A stretch of DNA of 64,000 bases, taken from assembly GCF_008806975.1 (NCBI RefSeq), contig NZ_CP031728.1, forward strand, positions 5,373,501 through 5,437,500, read 5' to 3'. Both the position numbers and the translations under genes were made by a program. This DNA comes from Cellvibrio sp. KY-GH-1 (lineage in GTDB: Bacteria; Pseudomonadota; Gammaproteobacteria; Pseudomonadales; Cellvibrionaceae). The notes below the pieces were generated by a model, which was given only the letters and a program-made list of their open reading frames with translations, was not told where the DNA came from and did no database searches. This document shows, in pieces, positions 1 through 15,500 of the stretch; position 1 is the first letter of the stretch; every line of letters starts with the position of its first letter.

Positions 1-1
1 C

Positions 2-540
2 GCCGGTCAATCAGGTGCGTATGGCAGCGGCAAGTCGATGAACTTTGCCGGCACCTCGGGCACTTATGCGGACCTGGGTGTGAGTTCAACACTGGGGGTT
101 ACTAATTACCACAATTACGCGACCGGTTCAGTTGAGTTGTGGATGAAGACCAGTGCGCCGGGAACCGGGGCACGTCATCTGTTGGGCCATACCGATTACG
201 GTTTGCGTTTGCAAAATAATGTTCTGGAATACAAAACCTATTCCGGCGGTTGGGTGAATACCGGTATTAGCCTGGCGGATGACCAGTGGCACCAGGTGGT
301 GTTGTCCAATACGTTTACCAATGGTTCGATTTATTCGGATTCGATTGGCAAATTGTATGTGGATGGCAAGTTGGTGTTCTCCGGTGTGGCGGGGTTGATG
401 TCCTGGTCAAATTCAGACCGTATCTATGCCGGTGGTTTGCCGGGTGCCAGTGCGCAGAACTACAAGGGCTTGCTGGATAATATTGCGATCTATGGTGAGG
501 CGCTGAGCTCTGACCAGATCAAGCGTCATTACGATGCCTT
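2..540 (+). other. LamG/ConA-like domain (3' part), gene 1
   Basis: The translation has the jelly-roll lectin pattern: a GKSMNFAG start strand, VELWMKT, a WHQVVL core, KLYVDGKLV, and a final LLDNIAIYGEALSSDQI followed by RHYDAF. This is the usual LamG-like signature, with the DNI.IY.EALS C-terminal strand. The domain begins before the window; the matching complete copy in gene 2 starts near 37912. A carbohydrate- or surface-binding role is a family-level expectation only. Confidence 0.8.
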
Positions 541-3500
541 TACCGGCGTTAACCGTGCGGTAAATGCGGATTCCCTGGTGGTTCCCACCAGTGCGCAGGA
601 TCAATCCACCCGTTATTTCTATGATGCGCAGGGGCGTGAAGTTGGCCAGTTAAGTGCGCAGGGTTTCCTGACTGAAACGATTTATAGTGAAAATGGTAGC
701 CGGGTCACGACGGTGGCCTACGGTAATCTGGTGACCGGTATTACCGCTGGCGATACGCTCGACAGCGTGCGTGCCCGTGCAACCAACACCAAAGACCAGA
801 CGTCGGTGGTGGTATATAACGCGCGTGGTCAGGTGGATTCCGAGATCAATGCGGAAGGCAGTATTACGCGTTATTTCTACAACAAACTGGGCCAGTTGTT
901 GAAGAAAACCTCCGGTGAAGGGGCCGCTGATTTTACGGATGTACGTATTCAGCATCAGCGTTACGATGCCTTTGGCCGTTTGGTAGGCAGTTTGAATGCC
1001 GAGGGCAGTGCATTGCTGCACGCCGGTTTGACGGCGGCGCAAGTGGATGCGTTGTATCGCGATTACGGTACGCAATATAGCTACGATGCCAATAACCATT
1101 TGACCAGTGCGCGCGATGCCAATGGTCATACCACCCTGTATTTCTACGATTATGCCGGTCGTGAAGTGTACCGGGTGAATCATCTGGGTGAGGTAGTTGC
1201 TACCGGGCGCAATACCTTTGGTGAGGTGGTTTCAACTACACAGTATGCTGGCACTATTTCCACCGCCGGTTTAACCGGCGGTGTTGGCCTTGCGCTGGTC
1301 AGCAGCCGTGTTGCCGCGATTGCAGATGCCCAGCAGGATCGTGTTGAAACAGTGGATTATGACCGCACTGGCCGAACGTTACAGAAGGTGGATGCCGAGG
1401 GCTACCAGACTCGCTACCAGTACAGCGGTTTTGGTGATCTGATTAGTGAAACCCGCACTCTGGAAACGGTTGCGAAAAACCCGCAGTTGCTGGCGAATAA
1501 AGTCACTACTACCTTGTATGAATACGATACCCGTGGTTTGCGTACCCGTACCTTGCTGGATACAGAAGGCCTGAGTCTGGGTAGCAAGAAGGTGTATGAC
1601 GCCTTCGGGCGCGTGGTAAGTGAAACCAACGCCAGTGGTAAAACCACCACGACCCGTTACGATGATGCTGGTCGTATTGTTGTGGTAACCGATGCATTGG
1701 GTGGCCAAAGCCGCACCGAATTTGATGCGTTTGGTCGCACACTCAAACAAATTGACGCCGCCGGAAATGAAACGCTGTATGCCTATGACGCGGCAAGTCG
1801 CCGTGTGATTACGCGTACACCTACTGGTATCGAGTCCCGTATTACCCACAACCGTCACGGCCAGCAAATTGAGGTGACGGATGGCAATGGCGTGTCCTTG
1901 CAATACAGCTATGACACTGACGGTAATTTATATCAAACCAAACGTGTAGACGCCTCTGGTGAGGTGCTGCTGGAAACACGAGTTTACGATCAAGTCGGTT
2001 TGTTGCTGGATGTCACTGATGCGCGTGGTATACGGACTCACTTTACCTACGATGCTGCCAACAGGACCTTCACCAGTGTGCAGGATGCGGATGGTCATGC
2101 GTGGGAAACCGTGTATGCCTACAACAGTTTTGGCAATCGTGTTCGCGTAACCGACCCCTCGGGGCGAATCACGCAAACGGATTACGACCGTGTTGGCAAT
2201 GTGATTAAAACCACCGTGGATCCTACGGGTATTGGCTTGGTCACAGAGTATCGTTATAACGGCGCGGGCAGTGCGGTTGCGGTGGCAACCGGTTACGCGA
2301 GCAGCGCGGCGCGTTCAGTCACCCATTATCACTTTGATGCGTTGCAGCGTCGCACCCGTGAGGTGGTTGATCCGGCAGGATTGGCAATTACCAAGACTTA
2401 CGAATACACCCTTGATGGCAAGGTGAGTGCGGTTGTCGATGCCAAAGGGCTGCGTAGCTATTTTGCGTATGATGATCTTGGCCGTGAAATCTTTGCGGTG
2501 AATGCCGAAGGCTACGTCACCGAGTCATTCTATAACGCGGTGGGGCAGCGTGTAGGTACTCGTGAATACAACCGCCCCGTGAGTTTTGCCAACGACAATA
2601 GCACGTTAAATGTTGAGCAAGTTCGCGGGCGTTTGGTGGCCGATGCTGACCAGGACCGCGTCAGTCATGTAGTGTTTGATGCGGATGGTCGTGCGGTCTA
2701 TTCCATTGATAGCGCCAACCGTGTTGCCGAGGTGCGTTACGACAATAACGGCAATGCGATTGAATCCCTGGCGTATACCCACGCGATTGTCATTCCCTCC
2801 AGTGTTACCAAGCCACAGGATTGGACCTTACAGCGCGTGCGTGATGCATTGGTGGCGGCAAGCAATACCGATGCAACCGCTGTTCGAACCAAAACCTTCT
2901 ACGATTCGGCCAACCGTGCAATCTACAGCATGGACAGTCTCGGTGCTGTGACGGAACAGGCCTACGACACCAGCGGTAACTTGCTGCTGAAGAAATCCCA
3001 TCAGGAGTTCCTGTCGTACAACGCGATCACCACGCGGGCGGCATTGGAAACCGCGTTGAGTCACACCGCGACAGATCGCGCCATCCGTTATGTCTATGAC
3101 GCCGCTAACCGTGTGCGTTTTGTGGTGGATGGCGAAGGGTTTGTTACCGAGCATCGTTATGATGCAGCAGGGTTGCTCACTCACACCATTGCCCATGCAC
3201 AGCCTGTGAGTCTCGCGGCAGCGGTCAGTGAAGTGGTATTGAATGATGCGTTAACCAGTTTGGCCAGTGCGGCTAACCGGGTGAGCGAAACCGTCTATGA
3301 CACTGCCGGTCGTGTGGTGGGGGCGAAAGACGGTTTGGGCTATCAGGACAGCTACACCCTGGATGCCAATGGCAATGTGCTGGCGCAGACCAATAAAAAT
3401 GGCCATGTGACCCGTCGTATTGTGGATGCACTGGGGCGTTTGCGTTACGAGATTGATGCTGAAGGGCGAGTGACCGAGCATCTGTATGATGCGCAAGGCA

Positions 3501-6500
3501 ATGTTGTGTTAGCGGTTAAATATGCACAGGCCGTGGATACCACTGGCTGGGGTGGCGCCGTTGATGAAGCGACCTTGCTGTCGCGTTTAAGCCCCTCCGG
3601 TAATGACAGCGTCGAGCGTTTTGCGTACGACAACCAGGGCCGACTGGTGTTTAGTGTGGACGCACTGGGTGCGGTTACCGAAACGCGCCGCACCGGCATC
3701 ATGATGAAAAACGGTACTACCTCCGGCGATATGTATGGCCAGGATGTGGTGGATGTCATTCGTTACGAGCAACGCATCCCACTCACCGGAGATATGAGTC
3801 AGGGCGGTATCCGTACGGCGCTGGAAGTGCTGGGTTACGGCAGTAAAACCTGGTACGAATCTAACTGGCAAGGGGCCCGGATCAGCAGAACCTATCATGA
3901 TCAACTGGGGCGTCCTAGCTTCAGGGTTGATGAGCAGGGACGCGTACATGAAACCCGTTATACCGCTGCCGGTCAGGTAGCGGACGAGTTCATTTACGCC
4001 AATCTGGTGGATATCAAACAGCTGACTACTCTGGAGTCGCTGCGTGCGGCCCTGGTGGGTAATCCGGTCTTCCGCCTGACCCATTTCAATTACAACCAGC
4101 GCGGTGATTTGGTCAGTACTGTGCGCGACCCGGATGGCAAGGCGCAAACCGAAGCACAGGTGATTAATGCGTTTGGTGAAGTGATTGCGCGTGTCGATGC
4201 CAACCTGCATACCACCAAACAGGTTTATGACAACCGTGGCAATGTGATTTTTGTGGTTGATGCCCTGGGTCGTGTGAGTGAGCAGGTGTTTGATGCTGAC
4301 GGCCGTGTTGTACAAACAACGCACTATGCAAACGCTATTAATCCAGCAACGGTTACGGCGGATCGCCTGAGTGTTGAGTCTCAGTTGATTGTGACGAGTG
4401 ATGACCGTATTACCGTCAAGCTCTATGACAATGCCGGTCAGTTGCGCTTTGAGGTTGACGCTACGGGTGCGGTGAAAGAGTGGCGTTATGATGCGGCCGG
4501 TCAGGTGACCAGCTCATTGTCCTATAACCGTTACATTAATCTGGCGGGACAGGCGCTCGATAGCCTGACGATTACCAGCGTGAATGGTCTGTTGCAGGCA
4601 GCAGGGTACACGGCCGGTGCGCAATTCAATACCCAGGTTCAAACCAACCAATATGACAAGAGCGGCCTGTTGGTAGCAACCTCTGACACTGTGAATACCC
4701 GAGCAAAACACTACGATGCGAAGGGCAAGCTGATTAGTGAGACTGACCTGGGGGTTGCCGGTACAGCGGATGACCGCGTGAACCGCTATTACTATGACCT
4801 GACGGGCAAGCTGGTCTTCAGTGCGGATGCCGAAGGGTACATCACGGAATATCTCTATAACGATTTTAATGAAGCGATTGGTGAGACTCGTTTTGACCGT
4901 ATTGATGTGGATGAACTGGATGCGCTCAGTGCGGCCGGTTTTGAGCAAGTTAAACGCTTTGTGGAACTACAAGTTCACTTGCGCCATCACGAGATTGTTC
5001 TCGCTGACCAGCCCCTGGGCTTCTGGAGTCTGGATGAAACCAGTGGTACCCAGGTAAAAGATCTGGGTACGCATGGTTATCACGGCACCTATAACAATGC
5101 AGTAAGCGCTTCCAATAGCGCGATCGAAGGTACCGGTAAAGGCATTAACCTGGCGCGTTACGGCTCAGCGTCATTGCCCTCCAGTGCCGCGATAGCGGGT
5201 AATAACCCTCGTACTATTGAACTGGTTGTGCAGAAGGATGAACGTGCTACTCGTGAACAAGTGATTTACTTTGCAGGCAATGACAACGATGGAGAATCGC
5301 TGGTTATTGCGTTTGATGACGATGGCTTGCGCTTTGATGCAGGCGGCGAGTCGTTCATGCACCGTCTGGATATTGCCTACATTGGCAAGCCACTGCATAT
5401 CGCGGTGACTTACAACAGTCGCGACCTGGTGGTGTATATCAATGGGCAGGCACTTGAACATTGGTATGTCAATTTAAATACCGCAACGGATTATCATCTG
5501 GTTGGCCAAAAGCCAAACGGCCACTTTGGCCTGACCGGGATGGTGCGCGATGTTGCGGTGTATGACCAGGTGCTATCGACAGCAGATATCCAGCGGCACG
5601 CGAAGAGTGCGCTCAAACCGGTCACCGGCGCTGATCGCACGGAGCGTATTGTTCTTGACCAGTTTGGCCAAAAGGCCTACAGCATTGATGCGGAAGGCTA
5701 TATCACCGCGCACACATTTGATCCGCAAGGCAATGAAATTGAAACACGCCGTTATGCCGAGGTTAGCCTCGCTACCCTGGCGGCATTCGGCTTTGCGCTC
5801 TCGGAAAAAACCAGTGCACTGGAATTGAAAAATGCCATCCAGGCCTATGTTGCCTTGCGTCCCGCGGCAATGGCGGCGGATCAGGTGATTACCTCGGTAT
5901 ACGATACCCTGGATCGTCAGATCTTTCAGGTGGATGGCGCAGGTTATGTGCGTGAAACCCGCTATGACGCTGTGGGTAATCGCGTGAAAGAGATTGCCTA
6001 TGCAACAGCCCATACCGCGGCACAAATTGCGGCGTTGCCATTATCCGGTGCGATTAGCAACGCCCTGGATCGTGACACTAACTACATCTACGATGCGGCC
6101 AATCAGTTAATTGGGGTTGAGGCGGCGGATAATGCGGTCACGCAAAACCACTATAACGCCTTTGGTGAGCGAGTGCGTGTTCGCTCGGCGGTAGGTGAGG
6201 CGGATGAGCGGGAAACTCAATTTATCTATGACCGTGCGGGACGTAAGTCTGGCGAGCGCAGTGGCAATGCCATTGCGCAAGCGGGCGTGCGCAGCACAAT
6301 CACCTATGATGCCTTGGGGCAGGTGATCAGTGAAGAAAATGAAGCGGGTGAAGTGACTCGCTATGTGTATGATCAACGGGGCAACCTGACGCACACCATC
6401 AATGCTGAAGGTGATGTTGCTACACAGCAATACAATGCATTCTCTGAGGTGATTGCAGAGCGTAGTGTGGCGACCCGCATTAGCCCGGCCATTGGCAACC

Positions 6501-9500
6501 ATCAAGGAGAGCTGACCACGGCCCTGACCTCGCAATTGGTTGCTAACGCGGCGGATAGTATCCAAAGCACCGCCTATAACAAGATGGGCGAGGTGATTGG
6601 CAAGGTAGATGCTGAAGGCAATGCCACCGGTTATGTGCGCAATGCGTTTGGCGAGGTAGTTCGTCAGGATGAGTCGGTCAGTGCGTCGCAAGTACAAAGC
6701 ACCGAATTTGCGTATGACCGTCGCGGTCTGAATACTTTAACTACGCGCGATCCGGAGGGAAATAATCTCTCGGTACAAAAAACCTACGATGCGTTCGGGA
6801 ACCTGGTGGAGGAAACCAACTGGCGGGTGAAGGCCTCGTTTGAATTACCGGTGGCTACCTCGTTCTGGTCTGCGAATAACATTAATGGCAATACCATCAA
6901 AGATGGCGCCAGTGGAACGTTAAACGGCTCAAGTTCTTCTGGTGTTACTGTGGCGAATGAGCATCCAACGGGTAACCCGTTGCTGCAGTCATTCTCGTTT
7001 GATGGTACCAGCAGTGGTCGTACTATCTCATTGGGTACTGACTCCAAATTAAATGCCGACCATGGCACTGTGTCTTTATGGATGAAGACAGCAGATGCAG
7101 GTACGGGTGAGCGTTTATTGTTTGGTGATTACTACAGTTATCGCATCAGCCTGATAAATAACAATATTGTTGTTAACAATATTGCATCTGGCCAAAGTGC
7201 CTCACCGTCACCGGCTATCAAACTTAACGACAACAACTGGCATCACATTGCCCTGACGTTCGATAAAGATGTGGCGCAAGGTGCATCTTTGTATGTTGAC
7301 GGTGAGAAGGTTTCCACATTCACCATTAACCGAGCGGCTAGCTTATATACAACGGGTATTGGTAGTACTGCTGGCAGTTATATATATAAAGGTCTGATCA
7401 GTGATGTCGGTTTGTATGCGGATGTGTTATCGGCCGATGACATCAAAAACCTGGTTGCCGCCACCAAAGCTATTGCTGGTCATCCGGAAGGCGTTGTTCG
7501 TTACGCCTATGACCAGCGCAACCAGCAAATCTCTGTTACCAATAAACTGGGCATTACCAGTTTCACCACCGTTGATGCCTTCGGTGAAACCATTTCCAGT
7601 AAGGACGCACTGGGCAATATCACCACCTATGCCACCGATAAAACGGCACGCCGTTTAACTGTCACGACAGCCGAAGGTATCCAGACCCGTACTTACTTCA
7701 ACGGTCAGGGTGATGTCATTGAACTGATTGATGGCGAAGGCCATTCAACCACTTACGAATACGATGACAATGGCAACCTGGTGAAGGAAACCAATGCGGA
7801 GGGTGAAATTGTCACTCTGGTTTACGATGCGGCCAACCGTGTCACCACCGAAACCCGCAACGGAGTCGTGGTCCAGAGCACCTATGACAAAGCGGGACGG
7901 GTACTGCAAATTGCGCGCGACCCGGCCAGCACCAACCTGATTAGTACCAGCCGTTATAACACGCGTGGTCAGGTGATTGAGTCTACCGATCCTACAGGTC
8001 TGGTGACCCGGACTTTTTATGACCGTAATGGTCGTGTCGTCCGTGTGGTTCTGGATCCGAGCGGGAAAAATCTGATCACTGAATACACCTATGACGGTGT
8101 TGGCAAAATCACCGAACAGCGCGAAGCGGTGGGTACGGCGGCGCTGCGAGTCACGCGCTTTGAGTACGACGTATTAGGCCGCAAGGTGAAGGAGACGGTG
8201 GATCCGGCGGGCTTGGGGTTAGTCACCACCTACGAGTACGACCACAACAACAACCTGATCAAACAAACCGCGCCGAATGGCGGCGTAACGCGCACTTACT
8301 ACGATGCAGAAAACCGTGCGCGAGTCATTGTGAATGCGGTGGGTGCGGTAGAAGCGCTGCAGTACGACGCTATGGATCAGGTGGTGTCGAGAACGACCTA
8401 CAACACGGCGCTAGCGCTGAACCATGCGGCCCTGAACAGCCGCGACCCGGCGGTGGTATTGGCCGCGGTATCCGGATCCGCAAGTAATGATCGTATCACC
8501 CGCGAAGTCTTTGATCGTGATGGCCGCGTGGTGTACAGCATCAATGGCCGCAACGAAGTCACGGAAAACCGTTACGACAAGAACGGCAATGTAATTGAAC
8601 AATTAAGCTACGACTACGCGATTACCCCTCCAGTGTCACCGGTGCGTTGGACAGAAACTGCTGATGTAGTTTTCAATAACGGCGTTGCCAGTAAAACAAG
8701 TGGCACTGCTGCTTGGTCGGGTAGTGTCCACAGCCGTGTTGCATATACCAATGGTGCTAATGTTAGTTTTAGCGCTGATCAAAACAATAAATACCTGATG
8801 GTGGGATTAAATACCGACCCAGCCAGTAACGATAGTTGGAACTCTCTTGATTGGGCTTTTTACTTAAGAAACGACGGCATACTGGAGATTTATGAAGGCG
8901 GGGCACTTGCGCAGAGAGTTGGTACCTATACAACAGGTGATCGCTTCAGCGTGACATTTGATGGATCTGCGGTTAAATATAGTAAGAATGGCCAGCTATT
9001 GCGCAGTGTTACCACCACTATTGAACAACCGCTCTATGCTGATTCGGCATTCCATGATGTAGGAGGCAGTGTCAGAGGGCTGGACTTTACAGGTGTGACT
9101 GAGATCACTCCTATCTCTTTTTCTACTTGGACCGAGGCTGAGGTTGCCGCCCAGGTGGCTGCTGCAGGCAACACTGACGTGACCAGCCTGCGTACGCGGA
9201 TCATCTATGACGGCGTGAACCGTGAGATTTACCGTATTGATGGTCGTGGCTACGTGACTGCCAATAAGTACAGCAATAGAAGCAATCTTATTGCGGTTGT
9301 ACGTCATGCTCAGGCAATCAACTACAGCACCGCAACCAGTGAGGCGGCAGTGGCAGCACAGTTGGTAGTCCATGCGGATGATCGCACGGAGCGCTACAGC
9401 TATGATCGTCTGAATCGTCAGCAATTTATGATTGATGGTAATGGTTATGCCACCAAGAACTATTACGATGCTGCGAATCGCATAATCAAAACAGAGTTTT

Positions 9501-12500
9501 ACAGCGAAGCTCTAACTATTACAGGTACCACAGTCACCTCTTCAGCTATTCAAGGTGCTTTGGGTTCGTTTGGCAGTGACGACATCCGTCAGCGTGTTGA
9601 ATATGACACATTGGGTCGCCAGACCCGGATAGAAGATGGCAATGGAGCTGCAGACACCTACACCGTTGATGCTCATGGGAACACCACCTCTCACACCGAC
9701 AAGCGCGGCAAGGTCACACATCTGGTTAACGACCTATTGGGTCGTGAGTTGTACCGTATTGATGCGAGTGGCTACGTCACCCAAACGGTGTATGACGCCC
9801 TGAACAATCCAACCCGTGTTATCCAGTACGCGACCGCGATCAGCAAGTCGGGCTGGAGTAGTACGGTCAGCAAATCCACGGTAGAGGCGTTGGTCAGCCC
9901 GCATGCAGATGACCGTACCACCTACCTTGCCTACGATGCCGCGGGTGAAGAGCAATACCGTGTGGATGCGAAAGGTACCGTGACGGAAACCTCGCGTCGT
10001 GGTCATGTAATCGACACGACAGTGTACGCACAGGCTATCCCGTTAACCGGTGACCTGAGTGCCAGTGGTATTGCAGCCACCCTGTCGGGCCTTAATGCAT
10101 CGGCTAACAGCCAGAATGTCACCCGTCGCAGTTTCAGTGATGAAGCGGGTCGTGCGGTCTATGAGATCGATGGCAATGGCTATGTCACCCAATCGATTTA
10201 CAACAGCCAGGGTCAAGTTGAAGAGACCCGTCACTACCGCGATGCGGTATTGCTGTCGAATGCGACCAGTCGTCAACAGTTGATTAGCGTACTCACTAGC
10301 AATCCGTCTACGGTATCGGTGTACCAGCAGCAATACGATGACAGCGGCAACCTGGTAGCGACAGTATCGGATCCGGGTGGATTAGCGATCACGCGCACGC
10401 AAGTGAACAACGCGTTTGGCGAAGCGAAATCGACCACGGATGCCAATGGCAATGTCACGCAGAACCAGTACGACAAGCGTGGAGCGGTGGTATTGCAAAC
10501 GAACGCGGAAGGCGAGGTTATCAGCCAGACGTATGACGCGTTTGGTCAGCGTTCGGGCGAAGTGCGCAACGGCGTACAAAGCAGCTTCGGTTACGACAAG
10601 GCAGGTAATCTGCTGAGTGAATTGAAAGACGTTGGTGGTCTTGCGGCGCAGACGGTACGGGAATACGACGGCGCAGGTCATGTCACCAAAGAGACTGGTG
10701 CCGATGGCATCGCGACAGTCACGGAATACAACGCGGTAGGTCTGGCGGTGAAAGTCACTCGCGATCCGATCACTGGCACCAACCCAGGTGGGTTGAATGT
10801 GATCACCGAGTACGTCTACAACGCACAGGGTCAAGTGGTAGAGCAACGCGAAGCGGTGGGTACGACGGCGCTGCGAGTCACGCGCTTTGAGTACGACGTA
10901 TTAGGCCGCAAGGTGAAGGAGACGGTTGACCCGGCGGGCTTGGGGTTGGTCACAGAGTTTGTTTACAACAGCCGTGGTGATCAGGTAGCAGTAATTACCG
11001 GTGGTATTGCAACGGGCAATGTGCAGCGCGCCATCTACAACAAAGAACAACAGCTTACCCATGAAATCGCAGCGGATGGCGTAGTCAAGAAATACACCTA
11101 TGATGCCAAAGGTCGAGTGATTGAAACCACAACCTACGCAACACCTTTGGCATTGGGGGCGTTGCCGCTGGATTTGACGGGTGCGTCTCTGAGCCTTGCT
11201 ACCTCGGTCAAAGACCAGAGTATCCGCAATATTTATGATCGTGATGACCGTTTGGCGTATCAGTTTGATGCAGAGGGTTACCTCACCGAGCTGAGCTACG
11301 ATCAGAATGGCAATACAGTGAGCGAGCGACGCTACGCGGCTATGACGGCTGCATTATTTGCGGCACCATCCAGCTATACCGCCGTTACCTTAAAAGCTGC
11401 GATCGCTACTTTATCGGCAACCATTTCCACCGCCAATGATCAGATCATCCGAACCCTCTATGACAACGTAAACCGCGCGATCTTCAGCATTGATTCAGCC
11501 GGTTATATCAGTGAAAACATTTTCAATGAGCGTGGGTTGCTGGTATCCAGCATCCAGTACGGCGATGTGCAGCTTGCTGATTTGGGTGTAGCAATAAACA
11601 CGGTAAACACCGATCAATTCAAAGTTGCGTTAACGAATGCGTTGGCCGATGCAGGTACCACGGTTAACAAGCAAAAAGCGTCGTATTTTGTGTACGACTC
11701 GCTCAATCGCGAAGTGTTTGTGATTGATCCGAAAGGTAATGTGACTGAGTCAGTTTATGACGCCGTGAATAATGTCATTGACTCGATTAAATATGGTTCT
11801 CCGATTCAGGCACATGCGGGTATGAGCGTGCAGCAGGTACGCGCAGCTGTTGCCGGTTTATCGATTAGTAAGCTGGGAACAGCAACCCGAACTACTAGCG
11901 GGATGGCCATTCCCCAAGCCTATGAGTATCAGTCGTTTGTTCGGAACAACACACGAACCTCTGTTACTAGCAAGACTGTCACAGTCACTAACCGCACAGT
12001 AAATAGCGTAATAGGATCTTTGCAACCCTACAGTTTCGTGAACAGTGTACTGTCGAGCACTCAGGTCGTATCTACCGGCTCTGCAAATATTACCTTGGCA
12101 GAACAGTTCACTGCCAAGCCAGGCACCATCGGCTTGAATTCCTCCTACCCGACAGTGATGTATGCTGGAGCAGGTGCCTATGCCAACATGCCTGCGGCTA
12201 TCCAGACAAACAGTAGCAGTGGTTTCTCGGTCGATATCAGTAAGTATATGGATCTTGCTGCTCTGGGAATGCCAACCTCGGCCGTTGCCACTATTCTGAC
12301 TTATCCTGCTAGTGAGATGGATAACCCGGAAGCTGTGCCCGTAGAAACGAAGGTAACTACCTTGTTGGGACACGCCGTGGATGTCCATCCACCTCGGTTC
12401 AGTGCACAAGGTGTGACTTTAACTAACGGTGTTGTTAGTAAAACTACAGGTACTGATACATGGAATAGTAGTATCCGTAGTGGTGTTGGTTATACCAATG

Positions 12501-15500
12501 GAGCAAGTGTCAGCTTTGTTGCAGACCAAGCTAACAAGGCGATAATGATTGGTTTGAATACCGACCCAACCAGTAACGACAGTTACACATCGCTGGATTG
12601 GGCTTTGTATTTGAAAGCTGACGGCACTTTGGAGGCCTATCAAAATAGCTCCTTAGTCCAAACGTTAGGGACCTATGTTGCCGGAGACCAATTCAGTGTC
12701 ACCTATGACGGCACTGCCGTTAAATTCATCAAAAATGGTCAGGCATTGCGCAGTGTTACTACTGCCATCACACAGCCACTCTACGCTGATTCTTCGTTCT
12801 ATACCGTTGGCGGAAGTGTTAGTGGCTTTAGTTTCGACGGTACTCAATTAGCCTCTGCACCTACCGGTCGGGTTTGGGTTCCGCTGAGTAATTGGGATGG
12901 TCGTGTCAATGTCTTTGAGGGTAGTCAGATACCGGAAGGCCATCACCTGATTAGTGTGGAGTTACGCTATGACGCCGCTGCAGGGAATTTGGATACCGGC
13001 ATTATTACTGCGGGCGTTACGGCAGCCACTGGCGCCACTGGCGTGTTTGCAGGCTCGCGTTTACCTGTGGGAAGAGTTGCACAACCGATTTACAACCAAT
13101 CAATTGCGGTAACCACAGCTGGAACCTTACGCAATGCGAACTTGTCGTTAGATTTATCGAGCTTGCCATACCAAGGCAGGGAATTAGAGTTTAGTTATTG
13201 GCCTACCTCAAATCCAGACGAGATCAATACGCTGGATATAACTGCCAATGGTAGCGGCGTCATCACACCGGCGCTCACCGGGCTATTGGCAAGTACGGGA
13301 TACTCTTTCGAAATTTCCATTCTTGACTCCAAACAGCAGGCGATTAGGAGCGTTTCCGGCGTATTTAATACCACTGGAGCGGGTACCGTTTCGGTGAATC
13401 CATATTGGATTGCGTTGCCTGAAAACTTTGAAGCCGCTTCAAGCAATATTGGCTTAACGCGTCAGCTTTCCTGGTCATCTATTCCGTTATCTGGCGTGAG
13501 CAAACAAGAAATCAGTTATCGCAAAGTGGGTGATACTGATTGGTTGACTGCATCGGTTAATAAAGAAGGCTCTTTGGATTCCGTGAGCCTGGAGGACATT
13601 ATTGCCGGTAACACTTACGAGTTCACGGTGGTGTACGCCGATGGTAAGGGTAAAGTGTTACGAAGCCTTCAAGGTAATTTTACGGCCACTATTGACGGTG
13701 GCGCTGTTTCGGTCGCCGAATCTCTGAATTACTCTGTACAAGAAGTCAGTGCTGGCAGCTCGTTGGATGGAGTGATTAATCCTTATGATATTTGGGCGAT
13801 TGATAAAGTAGTTGCGCGCGTTTACGGTGTAAACAGTTCTGGGCAGATCGATCGTAGCCAATTAATTAGTCAGGCAGAAACCAGACCTTTCGAGGCCTAC
13901 AACTGGGCAACCCAGAATGGTAGCGCCTATACCGGAAGCATAAACCTTAGTATGGGTAATCAGCTTACAAGTTTGGCTGGAGGAGCTGCAGGTAAGTATT
14001 ACGTTGAGTTGGACTACTACCAATCAGGATCCGTCACGCCGATTACCAAAACTCCCTTCTATTTTGAGGTTAATGACGCGTCGCGCAAGCAACAGCAATT
14101 AGTAATTCCCAAACCGGATTACGACCTGAAAGCAACTGATCAAATTATCTTTAAGTATAAATTAACTAGTAGTTCCACTTGGATTACGTTGCCTGCTAAC
14201 TACAAAAACAATGAGGTCGTTGCTGATTTTGGTAGCGCGCTTGCTGCTGGCGACTATCAATTTTCAATAGAGATCAAAGGTGCTGGCGGTGAGCTGATTA
14301 GATCCGCTACTGGGAATTTTGCGGGTTCTCCTGCATCAAATGTTACTCAAAATATAAATTGGAAGAAGCTTGCGCTCTCTTCTAGTACTAGCGGTGTCAG
14401 TTTGCGTGGTTATTTGAATGCCGCTGAAGCGGCGAGCTTGAGCCACGTTCAAGTAGTTGTGCGTGATTTGGGGCAGGCATCGAAACCCATTGTGAATGGT
14501 TCTAATGTTTTAACCTACATAGACCCTGTGAGTATCACTAATGGCACCTTCACTGGCGATATCAACCTGAAAATTGGCAGCGGTTTGGCGAATGGTTACT
14601 ACCAGATCGACATCACGAAAGTCAGTAAGAGTGGTGTGACCAGCGTAGAAACCATTAGCTATCGTTTGGGCACCCAATCTGTTGAAACCACCAGCTTCAC
14701 AATTCCGGATGTGAACGCAGTACCCAATGCCACAGCGAAGCTGCGTTATGCGTTGTCGGGAAGTAACAGTTACACCGAAATTCCTGCAGTAATTAATGCC
14801 AGCGGTTTGGTTGTGAGTGCACAGAATTTTGCGGCGGGCAATTACGATCTTGAAATTGTGTTCACAGATATTGACTCAGAAAATACCGTCAGAGTGATTG
14901 AGGGTAATCTGGTTCTGGGTGCGGATAACACCTTCCAGGTATCGCTCAATGATGCGGGTACAGCGGGCAATAACCGCTTCGCTGCGCAACACAACCGTCA
15001 GGTATACGACAGCCTGGGGCGTGTTGTGTACTCGCTGGATACCGCCGGCTATGTAACTGGCTACACCTACGATGCCTTGGGGCAGCAAAAATCGAAAACG
15101 GTTTATGCACAACCGGTATCGATCAGTGGCACCTTGACCGTGGCAGGCATCGCCGCACAACTGACGGCGCAAACCCTGAGCGCAGGCCAATACAACGGCA
15201 AGGTACAGGTCGAGTACGACGCTGCTGGTCGTCAGAAATATGCCATTGATGAAATGGGCAAGGTGGAAGAGTTTGTGTATGACAGCCTGGGCAACCGTCG
15301 CCAGGCCATCAATAAAAATAATTACACCAGCTATTACGACTACGATGAAAATGGACGTGTAGAAAAAGAGTTCACACCGCGCACGCTAACTACTACCGCG
15401 ACCCAGTTCCTGGGTCAGGCGTATGCTGCTGTAGGTGCCGATGTCGGTCAGGTGAAAACCTATCAGTACGATGCCTTTGGCAATCTCACGCGTGCGCGCA

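Larger units (their letters stand above)
1..8614. repeat. Long direct repeat, copy 1 (partner 38038-46651)
   Basis: The window's first 8,614 bases reappear at a constant shift of +38037. I saw only two base differences (8548 C versus 46585 G; 8593 A versus 46630 G), both close to the end, before the copies part at 8615. The repeat probably continues upstream of the window. The shift is a multiple of three and both copies lie in the same reading frame. Confidence 0.92.

Noticed and set aside
38..40. ATG as start of giant gene 1
   Set aside because: The frame is open before it, and the ATG lies within a LamG strand whose complete copy is seen at 37912-38577. The true start must be upstream of the window.
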